The notes beneath the pieces are model-generated. The model had not been told where the DNA came from, did no database searches, and worked only from the letters and a program-made list of their open reading frames with translations. Shown piece by piece: positions 1-8,553 of a DNA stretch of 64,000 nucleotides. The translations under genes were made by a program, and so were the position numbers. The stretch lies in contig NZ_JAHXKI010000001.1 of assembly GCF_019392195.1 (NCBI RefSeq), forward strand, positions 1-64,000. The letters run 5' to 3'. Source of the DNA: Marinobacter sp. F4206. Lineage in GTDB: Bacteria; Pseudomonadota; Gammaproteobacteria; Pseudomonadales; Oleiphilaceae. How positions within the stretch are numbered: the first letter of the stretch is position 1; every line of letters begins with the position of its first letter.

Positions 1-665
1 CAGTGAGCATCTTCGGCATCGTAGCTCTCCTGTTTCGGAGTTATCGATGCGTGTCTATTGAAGTGGGGGAAGTGCAGCCAGACCAGGAATCGGTTGTTAG
101 CTGGCATTTCGAAGTCTGATTCCAGAAGCATGCCGTGATCGCGGGCCAGATCCTCAAGCTGCGACATATCTCGAATCCCCATGGCCGGGTTCCGCTGGCT
201 GAGGTGGCGGTCAAACAGGGCGTTACTCTCACTGGTGTGCTGGCCCGCGTATTTGAACGGTCCATAGAGGCAGAACATTTCCCCGTTCGTCAGTGCGGCG
301 CCAACTCCTGCGAACATGCTCGCAACTTCGTTCCAGGACATGATGTGGGCCGTGTTGGCTGAAAAAACACCATGAATCCTGGGGATATTCCAATCCGTTT
401 GGCGGACGTCCAGCGCCAACGGTTGTTTGAGGTTGGGTAAAGCGGACTCCTGAAGTCTTGGCAGGCAGAGCTGGTAGTTCTCAGGATGGTCGCTGGGCTG
501 CCAGACTATGTGGGGCAGGTGATGGGCAAAGTGGACGGCATGCTGGCCAGTTCCCGTTCCTATTTCAAGGATCGTGCCGGAGTGCCTGAAAATCTCAGCG
601 AGTTTTTCCAGTATCGGCGCCTTGTTGTTTTCGCAGGCCTGCGAAAACGGTTTGTCGTGATTCAT
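1..665 (-). CDS. DUF938 family SAM-dependent methyltransferase, 3' end outside window
   Basis: Reading the minus strand from an ATG at 663-665 gives 221 uninterrupted codons to the window edge. The N-terminus (MNHDKPFSQACENNKAPILE) and the following 'ILEIGTGTGQHAVHFA' match the DUF938 family, a class I methyltransferase fold with the glycine-rich SAM loop at about residues 33-43. Later family marks are 'VWQPSDHPEN', 'ANTAHIMSW' and 'LYGPFKYAGQHTSESN'. The family is usually about 200 residues, so only a short tail should be missing; the part after 'PANNRFLVWL' is already longer than usual. The gene lies 10 bases downstream of the acylphosphatase gene and is probably in the same transcript. The substrate of DUF938 proteins is not known to me. 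Confidence 0.85.
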   Translation of the reverse strand, partial: MNHDKPFSQACENNKAPILEKLAEIFRHSGTILEIGTGTGQHAVHFAHHLPHIVWQPSDHPENYQLCLPRLQESALPNLKQPLALDVRQTDWNIPRIHGVFSANTAHIMSWNEVASMFAGVGAALTNGEMFCLYGPFKYAGQHTSESNALFDRHLSQRNPAMGIRDMSQLEDLARDHGMLLESDFEMPANNRFLVWLHFPHFNRHASITPKQESYDAEDAH

Positions 666-675
666 GTGCGAGCCC

Positions 676-954
676 CTATCGTCGAATCCCAAAGTCGCTG
701 TACTCGCCGGTGGCCGGGGCCGTCGTCACCTCAATGTCATCCACCCTGGCGGCCGGGGGGCCATCGCAACACCACGCCTTCAGTCGTTCAAGCTGGTCTT
801 CATTGCCTTCGGCCACAATCTCAACCCGGCCGTCCGGGAGGTTGCGGGCGTAACCGGTAAGGCCGAGCTCTGTGGCTCTTGTCGTAGCCGAGGCGCGGTA
901 ATAAACGCCCTGGACCAGGCCTGATATCAGCAGATTCCAGCGTTTCATATCCAT
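676..954 (-). CDS. acyP: Acylphosphatase
   Basis: The 92-residue product has the length and signature of acylphosphatase, a cytosolic enzyme hydrolysing carboxyl-phosphate bonds such as acetyl phosphate or 1,3-bisphosphoglycerate. The motif 'GLVQGVYYRASATTRATELGL' near residues 12-32 holds the phosphate-binding loop and catalytic Arg. 'GYARNLPDGRVEIVAEG' near residues 34-50 holds the catalytic Asn. Two ATGs (954 and 948) could start it and make little difference. It is head-to-head with the fructosamine-kinase-like gene and leads into the DUF938 methyltransferase gene. Confidence 0.92.
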   Translation of the reverse strand: MDMKRWNLLISGLVQGVYYRASATTRATELGLTGYARNLPDGRVEIVAEGNEDQLERLKAWCCDGPPAARVDDIEVTTAPATGEYSDFGIRR

Positions 955-968
955 ATTTTGTCCTTGTC

Positions 969-1832
969 ATGCGGAGATGGCAGGCTTTAATGAATCTAAC
1001 GTTTGACCCTGTGTTTGTTCAAGGAGCAATAAGGCGAATGGCAGGTATCTACACCAAGCACAACACGACCGGCTTTTCCGACGCCCTGATCTGTGAGGCG
1101 GAGGGGTTGGAGCAGTTGGCAAGCGTCCTGGAAATAGCAGGGGTTGAGAATGTCCGGATTCCCGAGGTGCTTGGTGTTGATCACGAGACATTGAAGATGA
1201 CGGCGATCCAGGCTGCTCGGGCGGATGATCGCACCCTGGAACTCTTGGGTGAGGGACTGGCGAGTTTGCACAGGATCGTGCAAACCAGCTATGGCTGGCG
1301 TCGCGATAATTACATCGGGCTGGCTCCGCAACCAAACCAATGGACAGCGAACTGGGGCGATTTTTTCGTCCGGGACCGGTTGGGATATCAGGTCTCGAGA
1401 ATTACCGATGCGACGATAAGGCAAGAGTTCGAGCAACTGCTCGACCAGCACGGCCCGGTGGTGATCGAGTGGCTGAACAGGCACTGCGAACATCCCAGTC
1501 TGCTGCACGGGGATCTATGGCGCGGCAACGCCTTGTTTGACGGGAGGGACGCGTGGTTGATTGACCCGGCCATATATTGCGGAGATCGGGAGGCTGATCT
1601 GGCGATGACGGAAATGTTTGGCGGATTCGGTGCTGCGTTCTATCGCGGCTATGACCGAATTTACCCCCGGTCGGCCAGTTACGATAGAAAGCGGGAAATC
1701 TATAACCTTTACCACTATCTGAACCACTACAACCTGTTTGGCGGCGGCTACCTATCAGGCTGCAAACGCGGATTTTTGGCGCTGAGCCGGATGGCCGCAG
1801 AGTCTGACCAGAGTGCTGGAGAGGCCCGTTAA
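969..1832 (+). CDS. Fructosamine kinase family protein (YniA-like)
   Basis: The product (up to 287 residues) has the aminoglycoside-phosphotransferase fold typical of the fructosamine/ketosamine-3-kinase family. 'LLHGDLWRGNALF' near residue 178 is the catalytic loop and 'WLIDPAIYCGDREADLAM' the metal-binding segment. Such kinases phosphorylate sugars of glycated proteins, or related small molecules, so that they decompose. The N-lobe looks short: the glycine loop normally before the ATP-binding Lys ('IYTKHN') is hard to recognise. ATGs at 969, 990 and 1038 are all possible; AAGGAG at 1020-1025 could serve the last. The 3' end overlaps the convergent AEC transporter gene by four bases. Confidence 0.8.
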   Translation: MRRWQALMNLTFDPVFVQGAIRRMAGIYTKHNTTGFSDALICEAEGLEQLASVLEIAGVENVRIPEVLGVDHETLKMTAIQAARADDRTLELLGEGLASLHRIVQTSYGWRRDNYIGLAPQPNQWTANWGDFFVRDRLGYQVSRITDATIRQEFEQLLDQHGPVVIEWLNRHCEHPSLLHGDLWRGNALFDGRDAWLIDPAIYCGDREADLAMTEMFGGFGAAFYRGYDRIYPRSASYDRKREIYNLYHYLNHYNLFGGGYLSGCKRGFLALSRMAAESDQSAGEAR

Positions 1833-2776
1833 ATTACACCGACACTACGGAGGGTGAATACGCCCAGCGTTACGGTAACGCTGGCCATGAGTGTTGTCAG
1901 GGCGACGATGTTCGCAGCCAGGCGATCGTTCCCCCCGAGAATTTTGGCCATCACGAAGCTTGCGGCGGCCGTTGGGCTGGCGAAAAACAGGAACATCAGG
2001 CCCAGTTGCGGGCCGCGGAAACCAGCCAGCCAGGCTGCAGCAGTGCAAAGCGCGGGCAAGACGACCATTTTCAGCAGGCTGGAACTGAACGCGGTTTTAC
2101 TGTCGCTGCGGATGGCACTCAGTGACACCGTTGCGCCAATGCAAAGAAGCGCCAGGGGCAGGGTGAGTGAGGCGAAGTAGTCTCCGGAGGTCATCACCCA
2201 GGTCGGAAGCCGAACGTCGAGCCCGGCAAAGGGGATGGCCACGACCACGGCGAGAATGAGCGGGTTGCGAATGATGTCATGGAAGATTTTCTGCCAGCTG
2301 GCGGATTGGCCAGGCTGATAGGCAATGAGCACGATCACCGACAGGGCGTTGTAGGAGATGATGACAAGCCCCAGAAGGATGCCGCCGGCGGACAGCCCGA
2401 AGTCCCCGTACAGATTGGCGGCCAGCGCCAAGCCCACGATTCCGCAGTTGCCTCGGAAAGCCCCCTGGACGTATACCCCGCGATCCTCCCGCACGACCCG
2501 CCAGCGCGCCCAGAGCCAGGCGAGACCAAAACTGGCGAGCGTGGCAAACAGAAAGAACAGTAACAGCCCGGGATTGAGGGCCGTGTCCAGGTCTGCCCGG
2601 ATGATACTCAGGAAGACGAGCGTCGGCAGTGTTGCCTTAAAGACAAGGGCTGAAGCCGTGTTGATAAAGGCGCTGTCTATCCAACCGATGCGGCGAAGAC
2701 CCAGACCCATAAAGACCATGGCGAAAACGGGGAGGGTGGTCTCCAGGGTTTGCAGGAAAATCGCAGTCAGAGTCAT
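1829..2776 (-). CDS. AEC family transporter (auxin efflux carrier type permease)
   Basis: A 315-residue, strongly hydrophobic protein with about ten predicted membrane segments and the AEC-family N-terminus 'LPVFAMVFMGLGLRRIGWID'. 'FASPTAAASFVMAKILGG' near the C-terminus is a recognisable family motif. AEC permeases export or import small organic anions; substrates include malonate, malate and auxin-like acids, and the substrate here cannot be read. The ATG at 2776 (MTLTAIF) was chosen because residues upstream of it in the longer frame are polar and not family-like. No linked catabolic gene points to a substrate. Confidence 0.85.
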   Translation of the reverse strand: MTLTAIFLQTLETTLPVFAMVFMGLGLRRIGWIDSAFINTASALVFKATLPTLVFLSIIRADLDTALNPGLLLFFLFATLASFGLAWLWARWRVVREDRGVYVQGAFRGNCGIVGLALAANLYGDFGLSAGGILLGLVIISYNALSVIVLIAYQPGQSASWQKIFHDIIRNPLILAVVVAIPFAGLDVRLPTWVMTSGDYFASLTLPLALLCIGATVSLSAIRSDSKTAFSSSLLKMVVLPALCTAAAWLAGFRGPQLGLMFLFFASPTAAASFVMAKILGGNDRLAANIVALTTLMASVTVTLGVFTLRSVGVI

Positions 2777-2924
2777 GCCGGGTTCGGATCCAATGGTCGG
2801 CGAAGGGAGTGCGGAACGAGTTACGCAGAGCGAGGCCAATATTGTAAGGGGTTGGTAGGTAGTAAGCTATCATCACTACTGCAAAACCGGATCATGCTGC
2901 CCCCAGCGTCATCGGACTCGCCGC

Positions 2925-3386
2925 CTAGGCCTTTACCTCCTTGCCGGCCGCGCGCTCAATGGCCGTCAGGATCCGGTTGTAGGTGCCACAACGACAGAGA
3001 TTGCCGGCCATGGCGTCCACGATTTCCTGAGTGTCGGGTTGAGGCGTTTTTTTGAGGAGTGCTGTAGCGTTCATGATCTGCCCGGCCTGACAATAACCAC
3101 ACTGTGCGACGCCAAGGTCCAGCCACGCCTGTTGCACCTTCTTACCGACCGGGTCTTCGGACATGGCTTCGATGGTGGTAATTTCTCCAGAGGCGGCAGA
3201 AGCCGGGGTGACACAGGACCGAATGGCCACGCCATTGAGGTGGACGGTGCAGGCACCACACTGGGCCATGCCACAGCCAAATTTGGTGCCTTTCATTCCT
3301 ATGACATCGCGAATAACCCAAAGCAAGGGCATGTCTTCGGGAACGTCGAGCTCATGTGTATTGCCATTGATATTGAGTGTAACCAT
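2925..3386 (-). CDS. (2Fe-2S)-binding small subunit of a molybdenum hydroxylase (IorA-like)
   Basis: A 153-residue ferredoxin-like subunit of xanthine-oxidase-family enzymes. The plant-type [2Fe-2S] cluster ligands are in 'KFGCGMAQCGACTVHLNG' (about residues 36-53). The second cluster, in a four-helix domain, uses 'CGYCQAGQIM' and 'NLCRCGTYNRI' (about residues 96-140). It should pass electrons from the molybdenum cofactor subunit encoded just upstream (42-base gap, same strand). Length and motifs fit the alpha subunit of isoquinoline 1-oxidoreductase. Here the small subunit follows the large one, whereas many relatives have the small-subunit gene first. Confidence 0.9.
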   Translation of the reverse strand: MVTLNINGNTHELDVPEDMPLLWVIRDVIGMKGTKFGCGMAQCGACTVHLNGVAIRSCVTPASAASGEITTIEAMSEDPVGKKVQQAWLDLGVAQCGYCQAGQIMNATALLKKTPQPDTQEIVDAMAGNLCRCGTYNRILTAIERAAGKEVKA

Positions 3387-3428
3387 TGCCTGTCTCGCAG
3401 GTTGGAGTATTAGCGGGTTTACTGTGTT

Positions 3429-5765
3429 TCAGGCCTTCAGTTGATCCCCAACTGGCAGCCTTCGAATACGCTTGCCGGTCGCCGAATAGATAGCATTTAC
3501 CAGAGCAGGCGCAACCGGCGGCAAACCAGGCTCGCCTACGCCGCCCATGGGGGCATCCGGGTTGTGCACCAGATGAACTCGTATCTCCCTGGGTGATTCG
3601 GTCATCCTTGGTAAAAGGTAGCGATCAAAATTGGATTGTTTGGCGACCCCATTCTCAAAGGCCATTTCATTAAGCAGCGCAACACCAATACCCATTATGC
3701 AGGCCCCTTCCATCTGCGAATGAATGCGCTCCGGATTGGCCTGGGGGCCACAATCGAACGCAATATCTGCGCGGTGAATGGTCAGGGTCCCACTGTCGCT
3801 CACCTCGACATCGAATACCACGGCGGCGTAAGAAGCAAAACTGTGGTGGAATGCCAGCCCCAGCCCTCGACCGTTGGGCAATTCCTTGCCCCAGCCCGCT
3901 TCTGCGGTGACTCTTTCGATCACGCCACGCATTCGAGCGGTGTCGATGAAATAAATATTCGGATCTTCATCGTAGTTGTAGTTGTCGCCAACCGAGAGGT
4001 TGGAAATTTTCCGATCTTCACCCAAGAGTTCTAGAAGGAAATCACGGTGGTCTTTGCCCGCTGCTGTTGCCAGCTCATGGGTGAAGCTTTGAATCGCCCA
4101 GGCATGGGGCAGGTTATAGACCGATCGAAACCAGCCGATGCGGACGTGGGCCGGCGCTGGAGGGTTTTCCAGTCGCATGGCTGGGACCTTGAAGGGGGTC
4201 GTGTTGAAACCCATGCCCCGCTCAACCCTTGTTTTATGCTCGTAGTTTGGTCTGAACAGGGAAAGGGTGCTGGGCGAGAGTGACCGGTGCAACCACGCGG
4301 TCGTGCGTCCTTTTTCATCGAGGCCGGCTTCAAGATGGTCCATCGATACAGCCTGATAATAACCATGCTGTAGATCATCTTCCCGGGTCCACTGTACGGT
4401 CACCGGCCGACCCTCAAACGATTGGGCAATGGCTGCCGCCTCTATCGCGAAATCCGGCTTTGCTTTTCGGCCAAAGGCTCCCCCGAGCAAGGTGATGTTC
4501 ACGGTCACATGGGTCTCATCCAAACCTAACCGTTCCGCGACTTTGACGCGAATAGCATGAGGGTTCTGAGTGGGTGCCCATATCTCTGCGCTGCCTTTCT
4601 GCACCCGAGCTGTTGCCACTGGGGGCTCCATAGGAGCATGGGCCAAATGTGGCATGTAGTAGGTCGCTGAGACTCGCTTGCCGGAAGTCTCCATGGCTCG
4701 GTCGAAATCGCCTTCGTCCCGAATGACCTTACCGGGTAACTGCGCTCGCTTTTCCAGCTTTTCACGGTAGGCGGAGGATGTGTAAGCGCTGTTATCCCCG
4801 GCAGAGCCATTGTCCCAGCGTACCTTCAGTGCTTTCCGACCCTGGATAGCGGCCCATGTGTTGGTTGCCACCACGGCAACACCACCAAGGGGATTGAACT
4901 CTGTTGGCAGGCCGGTGCCCTCGATTCGTAACACCCGTATAACTCCGGGAACTTTCAGAGCATCACTCTCGTCGAATCCGCCTAAGCTGGCACCATAGAC
5001 CGGAGGGCGGGCGATGACCGCATACAACGGATTGTCGAAGGCGACATCCGCCCCATACACGGCGGCGCCGGTGACGATGTCCTCTCCGTCGATGGCTTTC
5101 GGGCGAGGTGATATAAGTGCCCCATTGATAAATCCGGTTTCCCTGCCGATGAAGCGAAGCTCATGGTGCGTTTTTAGAACCAGGGAGTCAGGATCAGGGA
5201 CATCAAGATTGCGGGCGGCTTTGGCTAAATCACCAAACCCTAGCTTTTTCCCCGACGGCTCATGCTTGATTTCGTGAATGCCGGCTTTCACTTCACTGAT
5301 GGGGACCTGCCAATGATCCGCTGCGGCCTGCTCAAGCATTTGCCTTGCTGCGGCGCCCGCCCGGCGTAGCGGGTCAAACCATTGCCGCATGCTTCTGGAT
5401 GCTTCCGTGTATTGGTTACCGTAAAAGTTTCGGACGCCCTTGGCCTGATGAACCCTGACTCGCTCCCAATCCGCACCGAGCTCATCGGCAATAACCATCA
5501 CGTTGCTGGTGCGGATACCCTGGCCCATCTCGGAGCGATGGTTGACAATGGTTACAGTGCCGTCAGCGTGAATATGAATGAATACATTCGGGTTGTCGGT
5601 GTAGCCGCCGGGCATGCCTGCGGCGCCGAACTTCTTCATTTCGGCGGTTTCCACCCAGTCCCAGCGGGCGGCTAGCACCAGGGCGGTCCCCCCTGCCACG
5701 CCGGCAAGGAATCGACGACGGCTTACATTTGCAAGCTTCAGCCGGTCCTTCGGCTTATTTTCCAT
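3429..5765 (-). CDS. Molybdopterin-binding large subunit, isoquinoline 1-oxidoreductase type, Tat-exported
   Basis: The 778-residue product begins with a Tat signal ('VSRRRFLAGVAGGTALVLAA', residues 14-33), so the enzyme is probably folded in the cytoplasm and moved to the periplasm. The rest matches xanthine dehydrogenase family large subunits, which bind the molybdenum-cytosine-dinucleotide cofactor and hydroxylate aldehydes or N-heterocycles. Marks are 'GRETGFINGALISPRPKAIDGEDIVTGAAVYGAD' in shortened family form, 'LGGAFGRKAKPDFAIEAA', and the C-terminal 'GGVGEPGLPPVAPALVNAI', which carries the catalytic Glu. The native substrate is unknown; isoquinoline or aldehyde oxidation are the closest precedents. 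No c-type cytochrome electron acceptor gene lies next to it. The start ATG at 5765 is followed at once by the Tat signal. Confidence 0.88.
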   Translation of the reverse strand: MENKPKDRLKLANVSRRRFLAGVAGGTALVLAARWDWVETAEMKKFGAAGMPGGYTDNPNVFIHIHADGTVTIVNHRSEMGQGIRTSNVMVIADELGADWERVRVHQAKGVRNFYGNQYTEASRSMRQWFDPLRRAGAAARQMLEQAAADHWQVPISEVKAGIHEIKHEPSGKKLGFGDLAKAARNLDVPDPDSLVLKTHHELRFIGRETGFINGALISPRPKAIDGEDIVTGAAVYGADVAFDNPLYAVIARPPVYGASLGGFDESDALKVPGVIRVLRIEGTGLPTEFNPLGGVAVVATNTWAAIQGRKALKVRWDNGSAGDNSAYTSSAYREKLEKRAQLPGKVIRDEGDFDRAMETSGKRVSATYYMPHLAHAPMEPPVATARVQKGSAEIWAPTQNPHAIRVKVAERLGLDETHVTVNITLLGGAFGRKAKPDFAIEAAAIAQSFEGRPVTVQWTREDDLQHGYYQAVSMDHLEAGLDEKGRTTAWLHRSLSPSTLSLFRPNYEHKTRVERGMGFNTTPFKVPAMRLENPPAPAHVRIGWFRSVYNLPHAWAIQSFTHELATAAGKDHRDFLLELLGEDRKISNLSVGDNYNYDEDPNIYFIDTARMRGVIERVTAEAGWGKELPNGRGLGLAFHHSFASYAAVVFDVEVSDSGTLTIHRADIAFDCGPQANPERIHSQMEGACIMGIGVALLNEMAFENGVAKQSNFDRYLLPRMTESPREIRVHLVHNPDAPMGGVGEPGLPPVAPALVNAIYSATGKRIRRLPVGDQLKA

Positions 5766-5809
5766 GGCCTTCTCCCAAGGTTATGCACACTCGATGATAT
5801 TGAGAAATC

Positions 5810-5838
5810 GTCTATGGTTGGGGCCATATTTACGTCAA
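5810..5838 (-). promoter_or_regulatory. Possible sigma-70 promoter for the molybdenum hydroxylase operon
   Basis: On the minus strand TTGACG (5838-5833) is followed after 17 bases by ATAGAC (5815-5810), about 45 bases upstream of the large-subunit ATG. The -35 is good and the -10 is weak. The 5766-5996 gap shows no gene. Confidence 0.35.
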
Positions 5839-5996
5839 ACATCGCATCTGCCCGATTTTAGTTTAGTAGTGCCAACGAAAAATGCCAAAGATTCAGTGTG
5901 CTGAAATCCTGAACGAAAGGTAACGAAATCGCTTGCGCCGAAGCCTGCGGGCTGGGCTATAGTAGGCGCCGGTTGCTGCGAAATAAGAGGATCAGG

Positions 5997-6401
5997 ATGG
6001 AAGCCGTAAATCCCACCCCCGAACAACTTCAGAAAGTGCTTTCGGATACTCCCAAAGACCAACCCGTGGTGATGCTTAACCTCCTGAGGTTTCGGGATCG
6101 GGCCAACTACACGGACGAGTCGACAGATCGGTCAGGTCGGGAAGCTTACAAACTCTATATGCAGGAGGCCGCGGCCTGCGTTAAGGCCGTCGGTGCGGAG
6201 GTGATCTGGTCAGGACACAGCGTAGGTTCTTTGATTGCACCTCCTGACGAGTCCTGGGATCAGGTTCTTCTGGTTCGCTACCCCTCGATTGATGCCTTTA
6301 TGGCCATGATTGAAAGTTCCGACTACAAGGGCGTTGTCAAACATCGAACCGCCGCAGTCCGGGATTCCAGGCTGGTTGCCAACCTCGAAGACCGGGTTTA
6401 G
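5997..6401 (+). CDS. DUF1330 domain-containing protein
   Basis: From the ATG at 5997, preceded by AGAGGATCAGG, the product is 134 residues. It has the ferredoxin-like alpha/beta fold of the DUF1330 family (dimeric alpha-beta barrel group): 'QPVVMLNLLRFRDRANY' near residue 20 is the characteristic first strand, and 'VLLVRYPSIDAFMAMIESSDYKGVVKHR' corresponds to the second half of the repeat. Function in this family is unknown. The gene stands alone and its stop codon overlaps the convergent azlD-like gene by four bases. Confidence 0.82.
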   Translation: MEAVNPTPEQLQKVLSDTPKDQPVVMLNLLRFRDRANYTDESTDRSGREAYKLYMQEAAACVKAVGAEVIWSGHSVGSLIAPPDESWDQVLLVRYPSIDAFMAMIESSDYKGVVKHRTAAVRDSRLVANLEDRV

Positions 6402-6736
6402 GTTCCCAGAATTCCGGTTTGCTGCAGCACCATGTAGCTGGCTGTGCCCGCGGCGATGGAGAGCAGGGCATTGCCGCGCCACACATGCATGCAGACCACG
6501 AGCACCCCTGGAATGAGAGCGTCGAGCCCCGGAACTGTTGAGGTCCAGCTGGCTGAACGCTGGAGGAAAATCACCGCCAGCAGGGCCATCACTGCGGCGG
6601 GCAGGTATCGTCCGAGATGCTGAATGAGCGGGTGCTCCGTATGGCGTTCAAAGAACAGGAACGGGATTACCCGGGTCGCGAACGTCGCCACAGTCGCGAC
6701 GGCGATAAACGCGGCGACGTAAGTCGTTTCATCCAT
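6398..6736 (-). CDS. azlD: AzlD family inner-membrane protein
   Basis: A 112-residue protein with about three to four hydrophobic segments and the AzlD mark 'FATRVIPFLFFERH' near residue 20, followed by 'LGRYLPAAVMALLAVIFL'. AzlD is the small partner of AzlC in branched-chain amino acid export (the pair YgaZH in E. coli exports valine). Its start overlaps the end of the azlC-like gene by eight bases, so the two are translated together. Confidence 0.9.
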   Translation of the reverse strand: MDETTYVAAFIAVATVATFATRVIPFLFFERHTEHPLIQHLGRYLPAAVMALLAVIFLQRSASWTSTVPGLDALIPGVLVVCMHVWRGNALLSIAAGTASYMVLQQTGILGT

Positions 6737-7433
6737 GGCTTATGCCCTCTTTATTACGCCCGGCTCCCGCCCGGCGGTAGTGCACCAGCAAAGCAATGGT
6801 GACAATCCCGATGGCGCCGATCAGCTGATGCGCCGCCGGAATAACCATCATTGCGACACCCGCTGCGGCCGCGCCGGTCCATATTGGAAAGCCATCTCCC
6901 AGCGCCTTGTACTGCTCAATGGTCAGAACGATGAACAGGGCGACGAGGGCGAACTCTATCCCTGTGCTGTCGAATTCCACGTTATCTGCGAGCAATGCCC
7001 CGAGGGCGCAGCCGATCACCCAGTAACACTGGTTGAAGGCGGTAATCCGGAAATCCAGCAATTGTTCGTAGGTGCGGTCAGGTCCGCGCGGTCGGCTGGT
7101 TAGCAGAGAGTAGGTTTCATCGGTCAGGCCGAAGATCAGGTAGAGCTTGCGCCAACCCGCACCCCTGAATTGCCCAAGCAGGGAAAGGCCGTAGAAAAGA
7201 TGTCGGGCGTTCAGGACGAACATTGCAATGAACACTTCCACAAGACCGGCATTGGCGGCCATCAAACTAACGGCCAGGATCTGACCGGCGCCCGCAAAAA
7301 TCAGAATGCCCATCAGCGGAGCGATCCACCAGGCGTAGTCCAGTTGCGTGGTGAAAAGTACCCCGAAGGCCATGCCCAGGGGGAGGTAGCCAAACAGGAT
7401 AGGCAATGTGAGTCTGAAAACGGAGCGATTCAT
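6729..7433 (-). CDS. azlC: AzlC family branched-chain amino acid exporter, large subunit
   Basis: From the ATG at 7433 the product is 234 residues with several membrane segments. The opening 'LPILFGYLPLGMAFGVLF' and 'FAGAGQILAVSLMAANAG' are characteristic of AzlC/YgaZ, which with AzlD exports branched-chain amino acids from the cytoplasm. ATG at 7439 is also possible; AAAGGG upstream on the minus strand is better spaced for 7433. The longer frame up to 7556 has a polar, unlikely N-terminus. Confidence 0.9.
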   Translation of the reverse strand: MNRSVFRLTLPILFGYLPLGMAFGVLFTTQLDYAWWIAPLMGILIFAGAGQILAVSLMAANAGLVEVFIAMFVLNARHLFYGLSLLGQFRGAGWRKLYLIFGLTDETYSLLTSRPRGPDRTYEQLLDFRITAFNQCYWVIGCALGALLADNVEFDSTGIEFALVALFIVLTIEQYKALGDGFPIWTGAAAAGVAMMVIPAAHQLIGAIGIVTIALLVHYRRAGAGRNKEGISHG

Positions 7434-7601
7434 TAGCATCCAACCCTTTATAAGTCGGGGGATAATAGGCAAATGAAGCGGGTTTTTGAAGCGGTGCGTA
7501 AGGCTGGCTCCGGTTGAATTGACATTCAGTACACACGGGCGAAATAAAAGCGTCATGAAACGGGAATAATCTTCAGGCCATAGCCCGCTGTTGGAGTTGT
7601 C

Positions 7602-8471
7602 ATGCTAGGCACTGTTCGTACCCGCATCCTGTGTTTTGCGGTTCTTTGCGTCTTCGCCCTCGCCGGTCTGGCGGCCCTGTCCTGGACCATTATCCTGAAG
7701 GCGGAAGAGGCGTCCGGAACGCTGACCCACACCAACCTGAAAGAATCTTGGTTGTTGGTCGACCTTGAGCAATCCCACCGTCAGCTCCAGGACCTTGCCT
7801 ACAAGGTGAAAGCCCAGTTAATGCTTTGGCACGAGATAGAACCGGCGTTTGCCGAGCTTGAGCGGACTATCCCCGAGAATTGGAACGCTGTGCGTGAAAA
7901 TGATGCTCTCAGGGACTGGGCAGGGAATCATTCCCAGGCGTTTGAGCGGGTGCTCGCCTTGATGGCCGCCATTGCCGAGCAGACCAACCTGCTCGCCCTC
8001 AATGCAGCCATTGAGGCTGCCCTGGCCGGTGAACACGGTCGCGGGTTTGCCGTGGTGGCCGACGAGGTCCGGACCCTGTCGCGGCGAACGTCGGACTCCA
8101 CACGCGACATTTCCCAGTGGGTGCAAGATCTGGTTTCGGGTGTTGGCAGCGTTGACGGTCTGTTGGGAGAGATGCGCGACGCCGGCAGTGAGAACCAGGA
8201 GCATCTGGTCGCGCTGAGAGGCCATCTGGAAAATCTTGGCTTGCGGTTCGAACAGCTCGAGGCTCACAGTGCTGAAATCAGTGACGCTGTATCAACCCAG
8301 CGCAAAGAGATCGGGCGGGTAGGGCGCCGATCGGCGATGCTGCATGAAAGTGCGGATTTCCTGGTGACAAGCGTCAAGAATACCCGAACCATCAGTGAGG
8401 ACCTGCGGCAGGGTTCGTTATCCATGCGCCAGTTAACGGCCCAATTCAGAACCATCAATGATAATGCTTAG
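7602..8471 (+). CDS. Short methyl-accepting-chemotaxis-protein-like protein lacking TM2 and HAMP
   Basis: The 289-residue product starts with one membrane segment (about residues 8-32) and a helical region. At about residue 115 it goes directly into the conserved chemoreceptor hairpin tip, 'IAEQTNLLALNAAIEAALAGEHGRGFAVVADEVRTLSRRT', which contacts CheA and CheW in standard receptors. No second membrane segment or HAMP domain is visible between them, and only part of the hairpin is present. This looks like an in-frame internal deletion of a larger receptor, or a reduced receptor-like protein. With a single N-terminal anchor and the tip expected in the cytoplasm, the ligand-sensing part would be lost. 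One tip residue differs from the usual AARAGE (here AALAGE). Confidence 0.75.
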   Translation: MLGTVRTRILCFAVLCVFALAGLAALSWTIILKAEEASGTLTHTNLKESWLLVDLEQSHRQLQDLAYKVKAQLMLWHEIEPAFAELERTIPENWNAVRENDALRDWAGNHSQAFERVLALMAAIAEQTNLLALNAAIEAALAGEHGRGFAVVADEVRTLSRRTSDSTRDISQWVQDLVSGVGSVDGLLGEMRDAGSENQEHLVALRGHLENLGLRFEQLEAHSAEISDAVSTQRKEIGRVGRRSAMLHESADFLVTSVKNTRTISEDLRQGSLSMRQLTAQFRTINDNA

Positions 8472-8553
8472 CGGTAGGCTCGTCTGGCTTCGGCACAAAG
8501 GGCTTCTCTCGCCCGAGCATTGTCCTTACCATGGTAACGAGACAGGAGGATCT

